From: Desulfobulbus sp.
GTDB taxonomy: Bacteria; Desulfobacterota; Desulfobulbia; Desulfobulbales; Desulfobulbaceae
Length of the DNA: 15,687 nucleotides
Reading direction: 5' to 3'
NCBI GenBank assembly: GCA_030600525.1
Contig: JAUVLX010000039.1
Span: 1-15,687 of the forward strand
In this document: piece after piece, positions 6,501-13,481 of the stretch
How positions within the stretch are numbered: the first letter of the stretch is position 1
How the letters are laid out: each line of letters begins with the position of its first letter
Made by a program: the position numbers and the translations under genes
The notes under the pieces: generated by a model
Database searches by the model: none
The model's input: the letters and a program-made list of their open reading frames with translations, nothing else
Told to the model about the DNA's origin: nothing

Positions 6501-6516
6501 TGGCTTTACATTTGCT
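6501..6516 (+). promoter_or_regulatory. Sigma-54 (-24/-12) promoter
   Basis: The sequence TGGCTTTACATTTGCT has the GG and GC pairs of the -24/-12 consensus (TGGCACG N4 TTGCW) with exact spacing. It keeps TGGC, TTGC and the final W, preceded by C at the Y position; only the ACG part differs. The predicted transcription start, about 6527, leaves a leader of about 18 bases carrying AAGGAG at 6533-6538. No palindromic activator site was recognised in the AT-rich 90 bases upstream. Confidence 0.6.
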
Positions 6517-6544
6517 GGTATACCTTTGACTTAAGGAGAAAACG

Positions 6545-6817
6545 ATGAGTGCAAAGACTACAGACGGAAGCAAAAAGAGTCCCAAAAAATTTGAAAAAAC
6601 AAACAAGCAAATTCGTAAACAGGCAAAGAAGCAAGGTATGATTGTTATCAGCAATCGCACTCGCTTGTTTATTGATGGCCGTCCCAACAGACGTTGGTGG
6701 TTTGCCGATGCTAAATCAGGGATACTTGTTTCTGAAGAACACGGCCTATGTGATGATGAGGCACTGGCAAAGCTTGCTCGTTTCAACAAGCAGCCAAAAG
6801 ACAGCGAATTATTTTAA
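6545..6817 (+). CDS. Small basic protein of unknown function
   Basis: I do not recognise this 90-residue protein. Its first third is very rich in lysine, with serine and threonine ('KKSPKKFEKTNKQIRKQAKK', residues 11-30), and likely flexible or nucleic-acid or membrane-surface binding. The rest is a small, probably folded domain with 'MIVISNRTRLFIDGRPNRRW' at about 32-51, then an acidic end. There is no signal peptide or membrane segment. Translation is well supported by AAGGAG seven bases before the ATG and a sigma-54 type promoter match directly upstream. The gap to the ATPase operon is 102 bases with no visible terminator, so read-through into that operon is possible. Confidence 0.75.
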   Translation: MSAKTTDGSKKSPKKFEKTNKQIRKQAKKQGMIVISNRTRLFIDGRPNRRWWFADAKSGILVSEEHGLCDDEALAKLARFNKQPKDSELF

Positions 6818-6919
6818 AGAGCTCAGGCAAGGAAATGAATACAAAATATTAATACGACTTCAATAACAGTTACTTCAATTCCACTCATGCCCATTGGTTG
6901 ATTAACACTCTAAGATATT
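6818..6919 (+). other. Intergenic region before the V-type ATPase operon
   Basis: This 102-base AT-rich gap contains no gene, hairpin or sigma-54 site that I can see, and no sigma-70 promoter with correct spacing (TTGATT and TATTAT near 6897-6919 are only 12 bases apart). The ATPase operon promoter is therefore unassigned. Confidence 0.5.
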
Positions 6920-7237
6920 ATGAATTTAGCGATTGAACAGATACTTTCTGCCGATGAAGCGGCAAGGAAAACAGTCGAACGTGCTGAGCAAGAAGCGACC
7001 AAGCGTATAGATGAGGCCAAGCAGGAGGCACAAGGTATACTTGCCGACCTTAAGGATCACATTCGCGAAACGGAAGAGCGTGAAATTATACCTATCATAA
7101 CCAATGGGCATAATACAGCACTGGTAACAGTACAAGATGCCGAACTCTACATCGGGACGCTTCAGCAAACGATTGACTTGAAAAGAAAAAATATTATTGA
7201 TGCTTTCATCAACAATATAATAAGTACCGAGAAGTGA
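6920..7237 (+). CDS. V/A-type ATPase peripheral stalk subunit H (G)
   Basis: This 105-residue, charged, alpha-helical protein has a long N-terminal coiled coil ('ADEAARKTVERAEQEATKRI', about residues 11-30, continuing to about 55) typical of the short peripheral-stalk subunit (AhaH/NtpF-like, Thermus subunit G). It is expected to dimerise with subunit E to form the stator that links the catalytic head to the membrane subunit I. Low-complexity helices make sequence assignment weak by itself, but first position in a complete V-type ATPase operon is exactly where this subunit is found in other bacteria. The start ATG has no strong ribosome-binding site. The segment after about residue 60 is less typical and may be lineage specific. 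Confidence 0.75.
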   Translation: MNLAIEQILSADEAARKTVERAEQEATKRIDEAKQEAQGILADLKDHIRETEEREIIPIITNGHNTALVTVQDAELYIGTLQQTIDLKRKNIIDAFINNIISTEK

Positions 7238-7267
7238 TATAATTTGGTCCTTTAGTGCCCATAAAGC

Positions 7268-7275
7268 AAGGGGGA
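7268..7275 (+). promoter_or_regulatory. Ribosome-binding site deciding the subunit C start
   Basis: AAGGGGGA is three bases before ATG 7279 and lies inside the reading frame that would begin at GTG 7255. It favours the ATG, giving the family-like start 'MLLAAAKYGYLNAKVR'. Confidence 0.7.
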
Positions 7276-7278
7276 AGC

Positions 7279-8355
7279 ATGTTGCTGGCGGCAGCAAAAT
7301 ATGGTTATCTCAATGCGAAAGTAAGATCTCTGCGCAGCAGAAAACTTACTGAAGAAGATCACCATTTTCTCCTCGCGGCAAAAGATTTGCCAACCTGTCT
7401 CACCTACCTGGCAACAACCTCCTATAGCTCCTGCCTCCCTGAATTTGAACAGGAGATTCCAGAACTCCGTGTCCTTGAACGGCAGCTCGCCCGCCCTTTA
7501 CTCACACATTATGCCAAGGTTATCCGCTCATTGCGTGGAGCAAAGGAACGGGCAGTAATACTGGCCCTGTTCAGACGTTTTGAAGCTGAAAATCTCAAAA
7601 TTCTCCTGCGGGCTCTTTTCGCCAATTTAAACAGAGAAACTGTCTCCCATTTACTGTACCCGATTGCTCACATAAGTACGTTACAATGGGAGACACTCTG
7701 GACATGTACATCCGTTGATAAGTGTATAAAACACCTTCCACCGGATATCTTTGGACGGCCATTACAAAATGCCCTCCCCCAATTTGAAGCACAGGGGAGA
7801 CTTTTCCCACTAGAAATGGCCCTTGATTTTTCCTGTTTTCATTTATTGTGGCAGGCTATTTATGCTCTTGGAAAAGGCTTTAATCGAACTGTTACCAAAA
7901 ACCTTCTTGCTCTCTACATAGATATTTTCAATATTTTATGGGTGATACGGCTAAAAATTGAGTACCAGCTGCCTCCTGAAGAAATCGTCAACTACACTAT
8001 CCCCGAGGGCAACATGATTTCCCTGGCCTGTCTGAATCGCTTGGCAAGGGCTCAAGATATTACAGAGTTTATCCACCTTCTTCCGCACTCCTTCCGGAAG
8101 GAACTCTCCGTGATCAACGACTGGGGGAACATTGATCGGTGCTTTGAAGTATACTTTTTACAAAGCCTGAGCCGCATATTTTCAGGTCAGCCTTTTCACA
8201 TAGGCATTGCCATGGCGTATCTTTTGGAAAAAGAGATTGAGCTTTCTAACCTGATCACCCTGCTGCAGGCTAAGGCCCATAACTTTACAATTGAAAAATC
8301 TCGTGCCAGGCTGTCCTGGCAGTTAACGGAAAACACCTATGTTCCGACCAGTTAA
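7279..8355 (+). CDS. atpC: V-type ATP synthase subunit C (d-like)
   Basis: The 358-residue protein is the socket-like subunit that joins the central stalk (D and F) to the membrane ring of subunit K. 'KYGYLNAKVRSLRSRKLT' at residues 7-24 is the typical N-terminus of NtpC/AtpC. 'RRFEAENLKILLRALF' near residue 103 and 'FNILWVIRLKIEYQLPPEEI' near residue 224 are repeated features of the family's helical domains. Length is close to the usual 330-360 residues. It has no membrane segments, as expected for a peripheral protein. Its end overlaps the start of subunit I by 17 bases in another frame, which supports translational coupling. The nearby upstream GTG at 7255 is an unlikely start. Confidence 0.88.
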   Translation: MLLAAAKYGYLNAKVRSLRSRKLTEEDHHFLLAAKDLPTCLTYLATTSYSSCLPEFEQEIPELRVLERQLARPLLTHYAKVIRSLRGAKERAVILALFRRFEAENLKILLRALFANLNRETVSHLLYPIAHISTLQWETLWTCTSVDKCIKHLPPDIFGRPLQNALPQFEAQGRLFPLEMALDFSCFHLLWQAIYALGKGFNRTVTKNLLALYIDIFNILWVIRLKIEYQLPPEEIVNYTIPEGNMISLACLNRLARAQDITEFIHLLPHSFRKELSVINDWGNIDRCFEVYFLQSLSRIFSGQPFHIGIAMAYLLEKEIELSNLITLLQAKAHNFTIEKSRARLSWQLTENTYVPTS

Positions 8356-10348
8356 ACTCACTAGGGTTACTATCCAAACCCCTGAAGATCATATATCAGA
8401 AGTAATGGCCATCATGGGTGACTTGCGCTTAATGCATTTAATCCGGGTAGAGGATACTCCTCTTGGCCATATGGGATATATCGCTCATGTCAACACGGAA
8501 CTCTTGGGTCGTTATGACGCCTTACTTATCAGGTTTAACAAGCTGCTGGAAGCACTACAGGTTTCGAGTCATCCCCCTGTAATCCACCAAACACCTCGCC
8601 CGGATAAAGTCATTTTTCGCCTAGAAGAAGAGTGCGCGACAATTGAAAAAAAATCTATTGAGACTCTTGAACAGAAACAAAACCTGCAAAACATTTTGGG
8701 TGAACATCAAGCCCTGATTGCACGCCTGCGGTTATTAGAGCCCCTTAAAATAGATATCGACCGATTATTTGCTCTACGCTACACCACTTTTCAGACCGGC
8801 CTTATTCCAGAAGAAAATTTCCAGCGCTTGCAAACAAGTCTTGATGGGATACAGCATAGCCTGATCCCTGTTAACAATAAGGAGGGAAGGATTGTTTTGT
8901 TGGCAATGGCACTCAAAAAAGATGAAGCGATATTACTGCGCGCCTTAAAAAGTGCTTTCTGGGATCCCTTGGAATTAAACACAGAGTTACAGGGTACAGT
9001 TACCTCTATTCTGGAAAAAATAGGGGCGGAAGAACAAGAGGCAAAAAAGGGCTTGGCAGACCTGGAGGCTACGTGTAAGGAGCTGGCTCTTCAATTTGGC
9101 GAAAAACTTCTTTTTTTGCGTGAGGAACTTCTGCTAGCTCGGCAACTCCTCCTTGCGCGGGAAAAATTTGGTCAAATTGACCACATGTACCTCTTGTCAG
9201 GGTGGTTGCCAAAGGCACTTTTTAAGGATTTGAAACAGCGGATCATGGCAGCCTGTGCCGGGAAGGCTATTATAGAGCAAGTCGACCCTGAAGAAATCAA
9301 AGAGGTCCGTTCCGGAATCCTTTCCATCCCCATTCTCTTCAATAATCCTGCTTTGATCCGGCCCTTTGAACGGTTGACGACTCTCTACGGCACACCGACC
9401 TATGAAGAAGTAGAGCCGACCGGTTTTCTGGCAATAACATTCCTGCTTCTCTTTGGCATGATGTTTGGCGATGTAGGTCACGGTGCTGTGCTCTGTGTTT
9501 TGGGCTATATCATTTTCAAAAAGATGTACCGTTACATCGACTATGGAATCATCCTTATGGAGTGCGGTCTATCGGCCATAGTTTTCGGTATCCTGTATGG
9601 CAGTATTTTCGGTCTGGAAGATCTCATCCCTGCACTATGGATGCATCCCATGGAGAATATAAACTATTTTATGGCCGTAACAGCAGCAATTGGGGTGACC
9701 ATGATCAGTACTGGACTTATCCTCAACCTGATCAACATCCTCCGTCAGCATCGCTACGAAGAACTTTTTTCAGCTTCAGGGCTTGCCGGAGCCTTGCTTT
9801 ACTGGCTGCTAGCTGCCCTTGGCGTTCGTTATTTCCTCGTCGGTCCGCCCACAGCATTTGAAATAGCCTTTGCCAAAGTGACCGGTGGTATTCTCTTCAC
9901 CCTTATGATTCTTCAGCGACCGGTCAGGCTCTTGTTAACTCGACGGAACCAGAACAAAAAAGGACCACTTTTGATACAGGGCATGGCCATAACCTTTCTT
10001 GAATCGCTCATCGATGTCCTGGATGAGCTGCTCCGTTACTTTGCCAATACAGTATCGTTTGTGAGGATTGCGGCATTTGCACTTGCTCATGCCGGTCTTT
10101 TTTTGGCAGTTTTCACTCTCGCCGACATGATCCAACATACCCATGGGCAAGGTTTTTTCTACTGGCTGACCCTCTTCGTAGGTAACGTGATCATTATTGG
10201 ATTGGAAGGATTGGTTGTTTCCATCCAAACCGTACGTTTGGAGTACTATGAATTTTTCAGTAAATTTTTCAGGGGTGGCGGTAAACCTTTTCAGCCCCTA
10301 TTTGACGAAAAAGGAACAAAAGAAAACAGTTCTCATCAAACGAGGTAA
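8339..10348 (+). CDS. atpI: V-type ATP synthase subunit I (a-like, membrane stator)
   Basis: This 669-residue protein is the membrane subunit carrying the ion half-channels. Residues 1-350 form the cytoplasmic arm, with coiled-coil segments near 95-130 and 220-280 that contact the peripheral stalks. About seven membrane helices follow. 'FLLLFGMMFGDVGHGAVL' (from about residue 367) is the hallmark of the first two helices. 'FANTVSFVRIAAFALAHAGL' carries the conserved arginine (R576) that works against the carboxylate of subunit K. The C-terminus 'VRLEYYEFFSKFFRGGGKPF' is the standard ending. The size is normal for bacterial forms. The gene begins inside the end of subunit C and its stop is 6 bases before subunit K. 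Confidence 0.96.
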   Translation: MFRPVKLTRVTIQTPEDHISEVMAIMGDLRLMHLIRVEDTPLGHMGYIAHVNTELLGRYDALLIRFNKLLEALQVSSHPPVIHQTPRPDKVIFRLEEECATIEKKSIETLEQKQNLQNILGEHQALIARLRLLEPLKIDIDRLFALRYTTFQTGLIPEENFQRLQTSLDGIQHSLIPVNNKEGRIVLLAMALKKDEAILLRALKSAFWDPLELNTELQGTVTSILEKIGAEEQEAKKGLADLEATCKELALQFGEKLLFLREELLLARQLLLAREKFGQIDHMYLLSGWLPKALFKDLKQRIMAACAGKAIIEQVDPEEIKEVRSGILSIPILFNNPALIRPFERLTTLYGTPTYEEVEPTGFLAITFLLLFGMMFGDVGHGAVLCVLGYIIFKKMYRYIDYGIILMECGLSAIVFGILYGSIFGLEDLIPALWMHPMENINYFMAVTAAIGVTMISTGLILNLINILRQHRYEELFSASGLAGALLYWLLAALGVRYFLVGPPTAFEIAFAKVTGGILFTLMILQRPVRLLLTRRNQNKKGPLLIQGMAITFLESLIDVLDELLRYFANTVSFVRIAAFALAHAGLFLAVFTLADMIQHTHGQGFFYWLTLFVGNVIIIGLEGLVVSIQTVRLEYYEFFSKFFRGGGKPFQPLFDEKGTKENSSHQTR

Positions 10349-10354
10349 AATACT

Positions 10355-10675
10355 ATGCAATGGAAAAAGCACTGGATATGGCTTTTGAACGTCTTCTTTC
10401 TTCTCGTACCTGCATTAGGTTTGGCCCAGGAAGCCGTAACCGCTGCGCCCCTTTCACCGGAAGCGGCCAAGTGGGGATTTATGGCAGCAGCCATTGCTGT
10501 TGGTGCTTCTTCTCTTGGCGCAGGCATTGCCGTTGCCCTGGTGGGATCAGCTGCCATGGGAGCGTTGAGCGAAAAACCGGAGATGGCCGGTCGAGCTTTA
10601 ATTTTTCTTGGTTTGGCTGAAGGTATAGCCATTTACGGCCTCATTGTTGCGATAATGATCTTAGGCAAAATCTGA
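10355..10675 (+). CDS. atpK: V-type ATP synthase subunit K (c-ring proteolipid), two-helix form
   Basis: The 106-residue protein forms the rotor ring. The first 24 residues look like a cleavable signal peptide: basic 'MQWKKHW', a hydrophobic core, then 'LGLA' before QE. Two membrane helices follow. Residues 38-70 are alanine and glycine rich ('SSLGAGIAVALVGSAAMGAL'), and residues 80-103 contain 'LGLAEGIAIYGLI', where E89 is the ion-carrying carboxylate. The mature chain has one hairpin, like Thermus subunit L and F-type c subunits, rather than the four-helix duplicated form. The glutamine in helix 1 and the Ser/Thr after the glutamate that mark sodium-binding rings are not seen, so proton coupling is more likely. 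GAGG at 10342-10345 is its ribosome-binding site and touches the subunit I stop. Confidence 0.93.
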   Translation: MQWKKHWIWLLNVFFLLVPALGLAQEAVTAAPLSPEAAKWGFMAAAIAVGASSLGAGIAVALVGSAAMGALSEKPEMAGRALIFLGLAEGIAIYGLIVAIMILGKI

Positions 10676-10688
10676 ACAGCCACGAAAA

Positions 10689-10988
10689 ATGCAGATTATT
10701 GTCATTGGCGACCCGACCACATGTTTAGCCTTTTCCTTGGGCGGCATAACTACTCGCGCTGTAAAGGGGCGAGAGATGATATTGGAAGCCCTGAGATTTG
10801 CCGTCGATAACCAGACGATAGGCCTTATTTTAATAACTGAAAAAAATGCAGCCCTTGTTCGTCCGGAGGTGGATAAAATTATTTACACAATGCACAGGCC
10901 CTTGATAGTTGAAATTCCTGACACTACCGGATCATCTCCAGAACGTCCTTCTGCTGGGGAATTAATACTTTCCCTTATGGGATCATAA
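10689..10988 (+). CDS. atpF: V-type ATP synthase subunit F (central stalk)
   Basis: The 99-residue protein matches the small Rossmann-like subunit F, which sits with subunit D in the central rotor and modulates hydrolysis. 'QIIVIGDPTTCLAFSLGGI' (residues 2-20) is its usual N-terminal strand and glycine turn, 'IGLILITEKNAALVRPEVD' (about 44-62) is the middle strand, and 'PLIVEIPDTTGSS' (about 71-83) is the third strand with its proline-glycine end. Length is normal (about 100 residues). It begins 13 bases after subunit K, with no strong ribosome-binding site, and ends 14 bases before subunit E. Confidence 0.92.
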   Translation: MQIIVIGDPTTCLAFSLGGITTRAVKGREMILEALRFAVDNQTIGLILITEKNAALVRPEVDKIIYTMHRPLIVEIPDTTGSSPERPSAGELILSLMGS

Positions 10989-11002
10989 AAAGGTGAATAA
11001 AA

Positions 11003-11620
11003 GTGGCATTACCTGATCAAAACGCTCTTCTTTGCAGGGCAATCCAAAACAAAGGGCAAACAAAGTCCCAAAAAATCCTTTCTCAGGCCAAGAAACAGGC
11101 GCAACGCATTGTCCAGGATGCAAAACAGCAGGCTGATAATGAATTGGAGCAGCATCTTGCCACGCTCAAACAAGATGCCTTTCAGCAAGCCAAAAAGCTT
11201 AAGGACGGAGCAACATTGAAAGCCCGTCAGCTGCTGCTCCATGCAAAAGAAGATGTAATGCAAGAGCTTTTGGTGGAAACCCGGCAACAGCTTGAACAGA
11301 TAAGTAAAGAAACAAGATATCCGGAGCTTTTAAAATCAATTGTTTTACAAGCCATCAGTGAACTCCCAGGGAACGAAGCCTGGATCCAAGTGAGGGAATG
11401 TGACCAGCCCCTTGTAAACGAATCATTTTGTCACGATATTTCTGCGTTAAGCAATACAAGCGTCCACCTCCTCCCAGAACCAAAATCGATTACCGGTGGC
11501 TGCCTGGCGTATAGTTTTGATAAAAGGCTGCTTGTTGACTTCTCTTTTTCGGCCCTTCTCACCCGAGCACACCCTCACCTTAGAGAACTACTTGCCCAGG
11601 AAATGGTGAAGGATCAATGA
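11003..11620 (+). CDS. atpE: V-type ATP synthase subunit E (peripheral stalk)
   Basis: The 205-residue protein is the long peripheral-stalk subunit that pairs with subunit H and holds the top of the A3B3 head. The first half is a continuous charged helix rich in glutamine, lysine and alanine (residues 20-100, for example 'QKILSQAKKQAQRIVQDAKQ'). The second half is a small globular domain with 'GGCLAYSFDKRLLVDFSF' near residue 165, as in other E subunits. Translation starts at GTG 11003, supported by AAGGTGA at 10990-10996. The stop overlaps the ATG of subunit A by four bases (ATGA). Identification rests on architecture and operon position together; the C-terminal domain makes it fairly secure. 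Confidence 0.88.
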   Translation: MALPDQNALLCRAIQNKGQTKSQKILSQAKKQAQRIVQDAKQQADNELEQHLATLKQDAFQQAKKLKDGATLKARQLLLHAKEDVMQELLVETRQQLEQISKETRYPELLKSIVLQAISELPGNEAWIQVRECDQPLVNESFCHDISALSNTSVHLLPEPKSITGGCLAYSFDKRLLVDFSFSALLTRAHPHLRELLAQEMVKDQ

Positions 11621-13431
11621 ACGAATCGCCCACCGCAAGACAGCTTACACCAACAGCATCTCAGCCTGTTGTCACCATGGTCAGTGGGCCAGTGCTTAAA
11701 ACATGTCCATCCTCTTCATTGTCCATGAATGAATTAGTTGAGGTCGGCAAAGAGCGTTTGCTAGGAGAAGTCATAAGCCTTGATGGTGATGTTGCAACCA
11801 TACAGGTATTTGAAAACACTTCCGGCATCAGTCCGGGCACCAAGGTGCAGGGGCTGGGTTTACCTCTCTATGTTGAATTAGGCCCAGGACTTATTGGTAC
11901 TATTTTTGATGGCGTACAGCGTCCGTTGCAATATCTCCATCATCAGTGGGGAGATTTTATTCAGCGTGGCAGAATAGGAAATCCTCTTGACCGAGAACGT
12001 TTATGGGACTTTTCCCCTTTGCTGTCTAAAGGTGAAAAGGTCGCGTCCGGATATATCCTTGGGGACGTAGTTGAATCAGAACTCGTTACCCACCGAGTGC
12101 TGGTTCCACCTGAAATAGAAGGTACCGTGGACCTGATAGTTCCTCCCGGAAAGTATACTCTTGATGATGTGATAGCGAACGTTAAAGCATCTGACGGGAC
12201 CATTCATGCATTAAAACTCTTTCATCGCTGGCCAGTGCGGAAAATTCGTCCCTATGCAAAACGACTCCTTCCCGCAGAGCCACTGATAACGGGTCAGCGG
12301 GTGATTGATACCTTTTTCCCCCTTGCTAAAGGAGGAACGGCAGCAATTCCAGGAGGCTTTGGCACCGGAAAAACAATAACCCAGCATCAGCTCACCAAGT
12401 GGACAGATGCAGATATTATTGTCTATATCGGCTGCGGAGAACGCGGCAACGAAATGACTGGTGTCCTGGTAGACCTGCCACAACTTCTTGACCCGCGAAG
12501 TCAGCGGCCACTCATTGAACGAACCATTCTGATTGCCAACACCTCTGACATGCCAGTTGCGGCGCGTGAGGCAAGTATATACACAGGGATCACCATTGCC
12601 GAATATTACCGTGATATGGGCTATGATGTTGCGCTGATGGCCGATTCAACCTCCAGATGGGCCGAGGCCCTGCGAGAAATCTCCGGTCGGCTTGAAGAAA
12701 TGCCGGCAGAAGAGGGATTCCCTGCTTACCTTGCCAGCCGGCTTGCCGCTTTCTACGAACGAGCCGGGCAGGTGGAAACCTTAAATAACAAAAAGGGATC
12801 GGTCACACTCATCGGGGCAGTATCTCCACCTGGCGGTGATTTTTCGGAACCGGTGACCATGCATACCAAGCGTTTTGTTCAGTGTTTTTGGGCGTTAGAC
12901 AAAGAAATGGCCAGTGCCCGTTATTTTCCAGCCATCAACTATCTGCAGAGTTATTCCGGCTATAGCCGCAAGGTAGAGCCATGGTGGCGTGAAAATGTTG
13001 ACTCAGGCTGGCTTGAACTCACGGAAAAAGCAATGCAAATGCTCCAGGAAGACGCCAAGCTGCAAAACACGGTGAAGCTGTTAGGTGAAGAGGCTCTTCC
13101 CGACGATCAAAAACGAATCATCGAAGGAGCAAAACTGTTTAAAAACGACTTTCTTCAGCAAAGTGCATTTGATGCTGTTGATACCTACGCCAGCCCTCAA
13201 AAACAATTCCTTCTCCTGGATATTATCTTGTATTTTTTTGACCGCCTGGCTGAAGTGGTCACCGTCCGTATCCCTCTATTCAGGGCCATGGAACTCCCGG
13301 TCGTCGTGAAAATTCATCGGCTCAAATTTACCCATAAAGGCGATGATCCAGCTCCTTTTCTTGCCATTCGACAACAGATTGACCAAGAAATAGGTACACT
13401 TCTGCAACAGCATCATGAAAGCTCATTCTAA
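11617..13431 (+). CDS. atpA: V-type ATP synthase catalytic subunit A
   Basis: The 604-residue protein carries the catalytic nucleotide sites of the A3B3 head. 'GPVLKTCPSSSLSMNELVEV' at residues 24-43 is the N-terminal barrel, and residues 110-200 hold the extra 'non-homologous' insert that separates A subunits from F-type beta. The P-loop 'PGGFGTGKT' is at 245-253 with catalytic K252, 'GCGERGNEM' at 272-280 supplies the catalytic glutamate E275, and 'ALMADSTSRWAEALREISGR' at 339-358 follows. The ATPase signature 'PAINYLQSYS' is at 438-447. All key residues are present and the size is standard (about 580-600). The N-terminus has about 17 extra residues ahead of the usual barrel start; the ATGA overlap with subunit E supports this start. 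Confidence 0.97.
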   Translation: MNESPTARQLTPTASQPVVTMVSGPVLKTCPSSSLSMNELVEVGKERLLGEVISLDGDVATIQVFENTSGISPGTKVQGLGLPLYVELGPGLIGTIFDGVQRPLQYLHHQWGDFIQRGRIGNPLDRERLWDFSPLLSKGEKVASGYILGDVVESELVTHRVLVPPEIEGTVDLIVPPGKYTLDDVIANVKASDGTIHALKLFHRWPVRKIRPYAKRLLPAEPLITGQRVIDTFFPLAKGGTAAIPGGFGTGKTITQHQLTKWTDADIIVYIGCGERGNEMTGVLVDLPQLLDPRSQRPLIERTILIANTSDMPVAAREASIYTGITIAEYYRDMGYDVALMADSTSRWAEALREISGRLEEMPAEEGFPAYLASRLAAFYERAGQVETLNNKKGSVTLIGAVSPPGGDFSEPVTMHTKRFVQCFWALDKEMASARYFPAINYLQSYSGYSRKVEPWWRENVDSGWLELTEKAMQMLQEDAKLQNTVKLLGEEALPDDQKRIIEGAKLFKNDFLQQSAFDAVDTYASPQKQFLLLDIILYFFDRLAEVVTVRIPLFRAMELPVVVKIHRLKFTHKGDDPAPFLAIRQQIDQEIGTLLQQHHESSF

Positions 13432-13471
13432 AACAGTGTTATTTTTTGATTCCGATAACAGCGGCTCACAC

Positions 13472-13476
13472 GGAGG
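13472..13476 (+). promoter_or_regulatory. Ribosome-binding site supporting a TTG start for subunit B
   Basis: GGAGG lies five bases before TTG 13482. No such signal precedes the upstream in-frame TTG at 13446, so the downstream TTG is the more likely start codon. Confidence 0.65.
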
Positions 13477-13481
13477 CCTTT

